Under the pieces are notes generated by a model, which saw only the letters and a list, made by a program, of their open reading frames with translations, was not told the DNA's origin and made no database searches. Shown here piece by piece: positions 59,647-64,000 of a DNA stretch of 64,000 nucleotides. Both the position numbers and the translations under genes were made by a program. The stretch comes from a virus: IMG/VR virus record IMGVR_UViG_3300042898_001532, positions 1 to 64,000 of that record. One strand, written 5' to 3'. Positions within the stretch are counted from its first letter, which is position 1. Every line of letters begins with the position of its first letter.

Positions 59647-60520
59647 ATTTCAATTTGTCCCCGATAAGTTCTCTATATCTCTCATCCATACTATAAATAT
59701 CTACATTACTAATAAGGTGATTTAAAACTATAGATAATTCATCACCTTTTAAATTTTCTTTCTTAATTAAATCTAAAAGACTATTTAATTTACGAATAAC
59801 CATAGGTTTTTCATGTACATCTTTTAATTCAGACACATCGGGTATTCTAATCTCATCACCCACAATATCTTGTTCTCTCATTTTTTTTACAAAATCATTA
59901 GAAGAATTTTTTTTTCTCAACATAATTTCATCCACCAAAGACTTCATATTTTCCTCACCCTCAAATAAATCAAAATCAAATTTTGTGTCATAATCTAAAG
60001 AATGTCCTCTCCACTTATCTACAGGTAAATCATCATATATTGGATCGGCGGGTTTATTATACTGTGATCTAATATCTCTATCCGATAACTTTCTAGAGTC
60101 TCTTATTTTTTTATCTTCAATATCTCTACCATATTTTTTTGTTGGTACTACATTTAATTCGTCATAGTAATCATTTTCTTCATTATCTAAATCTACGATA
60201 TCACCATCAAAAACTTCAAACTCATTATAATTATCATCTTCGTCACCATAAACATCTAAATCAAACATATCATCCTCTTCATTAACCACATAAGAGTAAT
60301 TTACCCCGTAATAAGGTCCTCCATATATAAAATATGCTTCAGGTCCTTGTGTAGAATTTCGTACAAAGTCATCTGAAGTTTTTTTAGATTTGATATGGTT
60401 TCTATTTTGTACATAATTATTAGTCGCACTTATCATTGAACCATTTTTATTGACTAATTCTTGAATACTATTAGATTTCATATATTTACTAATATCAGAT
60501 TTCTTAAAAGTTTTTTTCAT
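59624..60520 (-). CDS. Hypothetical acidic protein, 298 aa
   Basis: Not recognised. A basic start (KKTFKKSDISKYMKSNSIQE), an extremely D/E/Y-rich segment (residues about 80-120), and a helical C-terminal third (KLNSLLDLIKKENLKGDEL). The YFIYGGPYYGVNYSYVV stretch is aromatic and may be a beta-hairpin. First gene of the operon 60520-57780, transcribed from a late-type motif at 60537-60544. Virion or assembly role inferred from that. Confidence 0.55.
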   Translation of the reverse strand: MKKTFKKSDISKYMKSNSIQELVNKNGSMISATNNYVQNRNHIKSKKTSDDFVRNSTQGPEAYFIYGGPYYGVNYSYVVNEEDDMFDLDVYGDEDDNYNEFEVFDGDIVDLDNEENDYYDELNVVPTKKYGRDIEDKKIRDSRKLSDRDIRSQYNKPADPIYDDLPVDKWRGHSLDYDTKFDFDLFEGEENMKSLVDEIMLRKKNSSNDFVKKMREQDIVGDEIRIPDVSELKDVHEKPMVIRKLNSLLDLIKKENLKGDELSIVLNHLISNVDIYSMDERYRELIGDKLKYGEEKGE

Positions 60521-60536
60521 AATAAAAGTTTTATTA

Positions 60537-60544
60537 TATAAATA
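60537..60544 (-). promoter_or_regulatory. Candidate late promoter (minus strand)
   Basis: On the minus strand TATTTATA preceded by TTA, 16 nt before the ATG at 60520. It is back-to-back with the plus-strand copy at 60560. Confidence 0.6.
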
Positions 60545-60559
60545 TAACAGAAATCTAAA

Positions 60560-60567
60560 TATTTATT
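60560..60567 (+). promoter_or_regulatory. Candidate late promoter (plus strand)
   Basis: TATTTATT preceded by AA, 13 nt before the ATG at 60581. A short out-of-frame ATG at 60573 ends after five codons. The 60-nt divergent region thus carries one late motif in each direction. Confidence 0.65.
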
Positions 60568-60580
60568 TTAAAATGGAGAT

Positions 60581-61573
60581 ATGTCAATAAATAAATTTAC
60601 TACATTACAAGATTTAGCAAGACAGGCAAAAATATTAAGTGGTGAAACTGCCACTTTTGATGGTAAGATTCAGGTTGGCGTCCCATTCAGTGGGTATCCG
60701 ACAGGTGTAGACACAGGAACAACAGTGTCTTTAGGTATTGTTTCTTCTGAAAATGCGGTATTTAGCGGTAATGTACTAACATCTATTTTTGATGTGTCTA
60801 ACACTGGTTCAACAAACTATAGCCCCATATTTAGTGGATATTCTGGAAGTGTATGGACAAATACATTGTTTAGTGGTAACACATCAGGTTTAACATTACC
60901 TATCACACCATTAAGTGCGGATACACAAATAGTTGGACCTTTTTGGTATTTAACCCAAACAGGAATGACGGGAGATTATGTTATCGGTACTCAATACACG
61001 GGATATAGTGTTACATATTCATTTTTTAATGTTACCCAAATAGGTACAGGATTAACATACTCAGGTTTTACATCCGCATCTCAAGAAAACTTTTCTGCCG
61101 GTACGTTAGATTATAAAGGTCCTTTAGATTACATTTCCTCAAAAGAAGATGCATCGGTAGAGGGAAGATTAACTACAAATAATATAACTATTAGTAATGG
61201 GGCATCCGCATCTACGATAGGGTATGTTTTGACACAAACTAATGAAAATGGGGCAGGGGAATGGTTACCCAATAGAAGAACTACTACAGTAAATGCCGTT
61301 ACCAACCCGGTCGTTAATGATGTAGAGGTTGTGTTTTATGGTTCTTCTAGTTCAGGTGGGACAATAACCTTTAATAGTGATATGATTGTATCGGGTAAAG
61401 AAGTAATATTAATTAGGGTATCGACAACTAATGTCGCCGGTATTGCGAGTGCAGGCGGGGCGTTGATAAACGGTAGCGTGAATCCAGTTGCCCTACCCAC
61501 CTCACTTTATTCCACAGTGTCCTGTATAAGTGATGGTACTAACTGGTACTGTAGTAGTGGAACAACAATTTAA
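60581..61573 (+). CDS. Tail-fibre-type virion protein, 330 aa
   Basis: A probable fibre or tail-surface protein. After a short helix (TTLQDLARQAKILSGE) it is S/T/G/Y/V-rich and almost uncharged, with repeated FSG-containing strands (VFSGN, IFSGYSG, LFSGNTSG) as in beta-helical or beta-sandwich fibre domains. The C-terminal about 100 residues (RTTTVNAVTNPVVNDVEVVF and onward, ending DGTNWYCSSGTTI) resemble a small fibre-tip domain. It precedes a LamG-like protein by 2 nt. Receptor unknown. Confidence 0.65.
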   Translation: MSINKFTTLQDLARQAKILSGETATFDGKIQVGVPFSGYPTGVDTGTTVSLGIVSSENAVFSGNVLTSIFDVSNTGSTNYSPIFSGYSGSVWTNTLFSGNTSGLTLPITPLSADTQIVGPFWYLTQTGMTGDYVIGTQYTGYSVTYSFFNVTQIGTGLTYSGFTSASQENFSAGTLDYKGPLDYISSKEDASVEGRLTTNNITISNGASASTIGYVLTQTNENGAGEWLPNRRTTTVNAVTNPVVNDVEVVFYGSSSSGGTITFNSDMIVSGKEVILIRVSTTNVAGIASAGGALINGSVNPVALPTSLYSTVSCISDGTNWYCSSGTTI

Positions 61574-61575
61574 AT

Positions 61576-63225
61576 ATGAGTAACATATACCAACATAATT
61601 TCGACAATTGTATGAAAATGAGATTAAGTAATAGTGATTACTGGGACTTATTTCTTTGTAACAATTGTACAGATGAACAAAATAATAATCAAATATTAGA
61701 TGATTGTATATTAGTAGATATCGATATTAACAACGATAATTCTTTTTCCGGCAATACATTATATAGTTTAACAACATGGACAGGTGCAACAATTAATGGT
61801 AGTGGTATAACTTTAAATGATATTGGGTTAACTGGAATTGATAATGGTTTTATTTTATATGATTGTACAGGATCAACAAGTGGACAAACTTTCTTATCTG
61901 CGTTCACAGGATCAACCTTATCGTTAACATCCGGAGATACAAGATTCTCTATGTCTAGAGTTACTGGATGTACTTATGAATACCCAATAGAAATATTATC
62001 AGGATTGACAGAAGGTAGATACGCTAATTTATGTGGTGGATTCTATCAAGGTTTCTTTAAGTTATCAGATAAAACATATTTCGAAGAAATAACAGATAAT
62101 AAATTTACTTGGCCCTTAGAATGGTTTAATTGCCCACCTGTGTGTACAGGTGATACAACAGTACCATCGGGACAAACATGTGACTTAAACCCTAATTTGG
62201 CGTACCAATGTTATAATGATGGAAAACCTATTCCTTACAACTACGAAATACTTCCTAAAAGATTAGGTGGTATGGGTGGTGAACTTAAAACGTGTTTAGA
62301 TGGATGGACTGCCACATTTATGTTAAATAAAAGTTCTGAATCTTGTACGGGTAATACATTAAATAATTTGTACCCTAATAATAAAGGTTTCTTCTTTTAT
62401 ATGGGTACTAGATCAGAAAATAAGTTTTGGGATTTATTTAGTGGTGAAACAGGGTATACAACCTCATCAGGTTATCCTTTACCACCACCAAAAGTAACTA
62501 CAACTGAATTAAATAATAACCCATTCTTAGTTTATCAACCCGCAGGATGTTGTTGTTTTACTGGGATAACAACAGAAACAACACAAGAAAAAGATCGGAA
62601 TATAGATTTGTTAGATAACGCATTAGGATTTTTAATTAAAGATGATGGTAGTATTGGTTTTAGGAGAGTAAATTTAACGAGTATATGTTCTGCAGTTACA
62701 GAAACTTATACCGTTGATTGTAACGAACAGTGTGGTTGTGGATGTAGTAGTGAAGATGGAATAAAGACAGGTATTACTACAACCACAAAATATTTGACTG
62801 GTTTAACCATAAATGAATGTTACAGTGATATTAATTTAATTAATGAAGATGAATGGACACATGTCACCATTAGATTTAAACCTTATGAATCATACGAAGA
62901 TTGTAAATTAAATTTTATTCCTCAAAGGAAGGGAACATTAACAGTTTATATAAATGGTTTTCTTAAATGGAAGTTAGATGATTTTGATGAATTTATTTTT
63001 AAAGAACTTGACGAACATAGAGAAAAACAACAGGGTGTACCGTTTAACTATAGTTTAGGTGGTGGTACACAAGGGTTGATAGAAAGTAATACGGTAAATG
63101 GTCCAGATGTGAAAGATAGAAGTTTGTTTTTAGAACAAAATTTTAGTGGTACCTTTGAGGGGGGTATTTCCACATTTAAACTTTATGGCTGTAGTTTAGA
63201 TGTAACAACCATAAGAGATGAATAA
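61576..63225 (+). CDS. Virion protein with LamG/ConA-like C-terminal domain
   Basis: A probable tail-fibre or adhesin protein. It is Cys-rich for a phage protein (for example CCCFTG; CNEQCGCGCSSED), suggesting a metal-binding or compact knuckle region (residues about 315-395). The C-terminal about 150 residues carry LamG/concanavalin-like landmarks: GFLIKDDGSIGFRRVN, DEWTHVTIRFKPY, GTLTVYINGFLKWKLDDF and GTFEGGISTFKLYGC, a fold often used to bind glycans. It ends at TAA 63223, but the same frame continues as a plausible 27-residue tail, so the native protein may be longer. Confidence 0.7.
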   Translation: MSNIYQHNFDNCMKMRLSNSDYWDLFLCNNCTDEQNNNQILDDCILVDIDINNDNSFSGNTLYSLTTWTGATINGSGITLNDIGLTGIDNGFILYDCTGSTSGQTFLSAFTGSTLSLTSGDTRFSMSRVTGCTYEYPIEILSGLTEGRYANLCGGFYQGFFKLSDKTYFEEITDNKFTWPLEWFNCPPVCTGDTTVPSGQTCDLNPNLAYQCYNDGKPIPYNYEILPKRLGGMGGELKTCLDGWTATFMLNKSSESCTGNTLNNLYPNNKGFFFYMGTRSENKFWDLFSGETGYTTSSGYPLPPPKVTTTELNNNPFLVYQPAGCCCFTGITTETTQEKDRNIDLLDNALGFLIKDDGSIGFRRVNLTSICSAVTETYTVDCNEQCGCGCSSEDGIKTGITTTTKYLTGLTINECYSDINLINEDEWTHVTIRFKPYESYEDCKLNFIPQRKGTLTVYINGFLKWKLDDFDEFIFKELDEHREKQQGVPFNYSLGGGTQGLIESNTVNGPDVKDRSLFLEQNFSGTFEGGISTFKLYGCSLDVTTIRDE

Positions 63226-63309
63226 GCAACTTATATTTCTAGTTTTGGTTTGGATACTTATGAGCCACCTATTATTTTAGAGGAGGATATTCAACTAAAT
63301 ATTAAATAA
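63226..63309 (+). other. In-frame C-terminal extension beyond a TAA stop
   Basis: Reading on in frame after the TAA at 63223-63225 gives 27 protein-like residues (ATYISSFGLDTYEPPIILEE and onward) before the TAA at 63307. Composition resembles the C-terminus of a structural protein. Either the upstream gene carries a recent nonsense mutation or sequencing error, or this is chance. Confidence 0.5.
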
Positions 63310-63336
63310 GTCTGAGAAATATTTAATATTTTAATA

Positions 63337-63344
63337 TATTTATA
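63337..63344 (+). promoter_or_regulatory. Candidate late promoter
   Basis: TATTTATA preceded by ATA, 12 nt before the ATG at 63357. Confidence 0.6.
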
Positions 63345-63356
63345 AATAAAATACAC

Positions 63357-63725
63357 ATGGAATTTTTTATAAACAAAAATAGTACATTACCAAAACTAAA
63401 AATGGAATTAGTTAATGACGGTAGAAATGATTTTCGTAATTTTTATGAAAAAATACAAAATGCTACTATAACTTTTACTATGTATGATGTAGATACAAAA
63501 GTTAAAAGAATTGCATGTTCTGCATCGAATTTAGAAATGTTAATTTCTAATAACTGTGAAAATACAGAAACACCAACATATATAATATCTTACCAATTTA
63601 CAGAATTACAAACTAGTAGAGTAGGTAGATATAATGGTTATTTTACCATAACGTTTTTAGATGGGACAGGTACTCTAATTGCGCCGATTAGAGATGAACT
63701 TTATATTAATGTCCTAAATAATTGA
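63357..63725 (+). CDS. Small virion/baseplate-type protein, 122 aa
   Basis: Not firmly recognised. The layout of an initial FFINKNSTLPKLKMELVNDG, then ATITFTMYDVDTKVKRIACS, then GRYNGYFTITFLDG and a closing strand resembles the N-terminal domains of small baseplate or upper-fibre (BppU-type) proteins, which carry an A-x-V-T-F-x-M-x-D strand. Late-type promoter directly upstream. Location in the virion is not established. Confidence 0.55.
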   Translation: MEFFINKNSTLPKLKMELVNDGRNDFRNFYEKIQNATITFTMYDVDTKVKRIACSASNLEMLISNNCENTETPTYIISYQFTELQTSRVGRYNGYFTITFLDGTGTLIAPIRDELYINVLNN

Positions 63726-63752
63726 TAAATCAAAATATTTTTTTTATATTTG
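63722..63752 (+). promoter_or_regulatory. Bacteroidota-type promoter for the polymerase gene
   Basis: TTG (63722-63724), 20 nt, TATATTTG (63745-63752), a full match to TTG-N20-TAnnTTTG. The leader to the ATG at 63779 is 26 nt. It marks the switch from late structural to early replication genes. Confidence 0.75.
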
Positions 63753-63778
63753 TATGCAAAATACAATAACAAAATAAT

Positions 63779-64000
63779 ATGCCTGCATCCGTAGAAGAAA
63801 TAAGAGAATATTTAGAAGGATATGATGAACAAAAATATATTGTGGGGATTGAATCTTCTTACAGAGACAACAAAATTCATTTAATAGTTCACGACCCTGA
63901 GAATGGTAAATCTATTGAAAAACATAGACTTAAACCATTCCTATGGATGAAATCGCCAGATATGACTATATTTTATGGTGGTGATAGGAGAACATTAAAA
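63779..64000 (+). CDS. 43: Probable family-B DNA polymerase (gp43-like), 5' part
   Basis: The first 74 codons of a gene that runs off the window. The translation has the look of the N-terminal domain of T4-like phage replicative polymerases: EQKYIVGIESSYRDNKIHLI, then a glycine turn and HRLKPFLWMKSPD. No exonuclease or polymerase motif is within view, so the call is only moderate. Its host-type promoter is consistent with early replication expression. Confidence 0.5.
   Translation, partial: MPASVEEIREYLEGYDEQKYIVGIESSYRDNKIHLIVHDPENGKSIEKHRLKPFLWMKSPDMTIFYGGDRRTLK

Noticed and set aside
61576-63309. Genome-wide stop-codon reassignment to explain the in-frame stops at 54956 and 63223
   Set aside because: One stop is TAG and the other TAA, and TAA ends many normal genes here, so recoding of both is unlikely. 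Local mutation is simpler.
1-64000. tRNA or rRNA genes
   Set aside because: No CCA-ended cloverleaf or conserved T-loop sequence stood out by eye in the intergenic gaps. A covariance-model scan would be needed to exclude them.

Overview
This window is part of a large, AT-rich, tailed-phage genome of the T4-like (Straboviridae-related, 'Far-T4') type, most likely infecting a Bacteroidota host. The T4 relationship rests on a syntenic head block: terminase large subunit gp17, portal gp20, two candidate core genes, prohead protease gp21, scaffold gp22 and major capsid protein gp23. It is supported by a gp55-like late sigma factor, an OB-fold baseplate protein, a PhoH ATPase, a dUTPase and the start of a probable family-B DNA polymerase. 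The host assignment is an inference from promoters matching the Bacteroidota form (TTG, about 20 nt, TAnnTTTG) and from A-rich rather than Shine-Dalgarno translation starts.

Layout. Positions 1-3713 (+) hold accessory genes: an orphan DNA methyltransferase, a small heat-shock protein, a KTSC-like protein, a small membrane protein and a nucleotidyltransferase. Positions 3770-11192 (+) hold a run of acidic, mostly unrecognised virion or prohead proteins, several with a short basic N-terminus ending in (I/L)-x-E. Positions 11224-24199 (+) are the head-morphogenesis operon, with LAGLIDADG inteins in both the terminase and the prohead protease. Positions 24174-30344 (-) hold tail/baseplate genes and the late sigma factor. 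Positions 30355-39173 (-) hold two glycosyltransferases, a 45-codon basic gene, PhoH, GDP-fucose synthesis (Gmd and Fcl) and a translationally coupled cassette of aldolase, HAD phosphatase, GDPD-like protein and double nucleotidyltransferase. Positions 39266-54746 form a dense glycosyltransferase island (GT2, GT8, GT10, GT11 twice, GT25 twice, GT32, GT47, GT61 twice, FkbM methyltransferase, SGNH hydrolase, kinase fusion), nearly all on the minus strand. Positions 54848-60520 contain a broken NUMOD1-like homing-endonuclease remnant (+), dUTPase, another glycosyltransferase and unrecognised structural-type genes (-). Positions 60581-64000 (+) carry fibre/tail-type proteins and the polymerase start.

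How it works together. Host-type promoters precede early or accessory genes. A separate motif, ATATTTAT(T/A), sits about 11-19 nt before many structural genes on both strands and is the best candidate for the late promoter read by the gp55-like factor. The glycan island makes GDP-fucose and encodes three fucosyltransferases of two families, yet shows no flippase, polymerase or membrane-anchored initiating transferase. Its likely target is therefore a virion protein or phage DNA modified in the cytoplasm, rather than the host surface. The recurrent N-terminal (I/L)-x-E peptides suggest that many head-region proteins are delivered to the prohead and cut by the intein-containing gp21 protease, as T4 internal proteins are.
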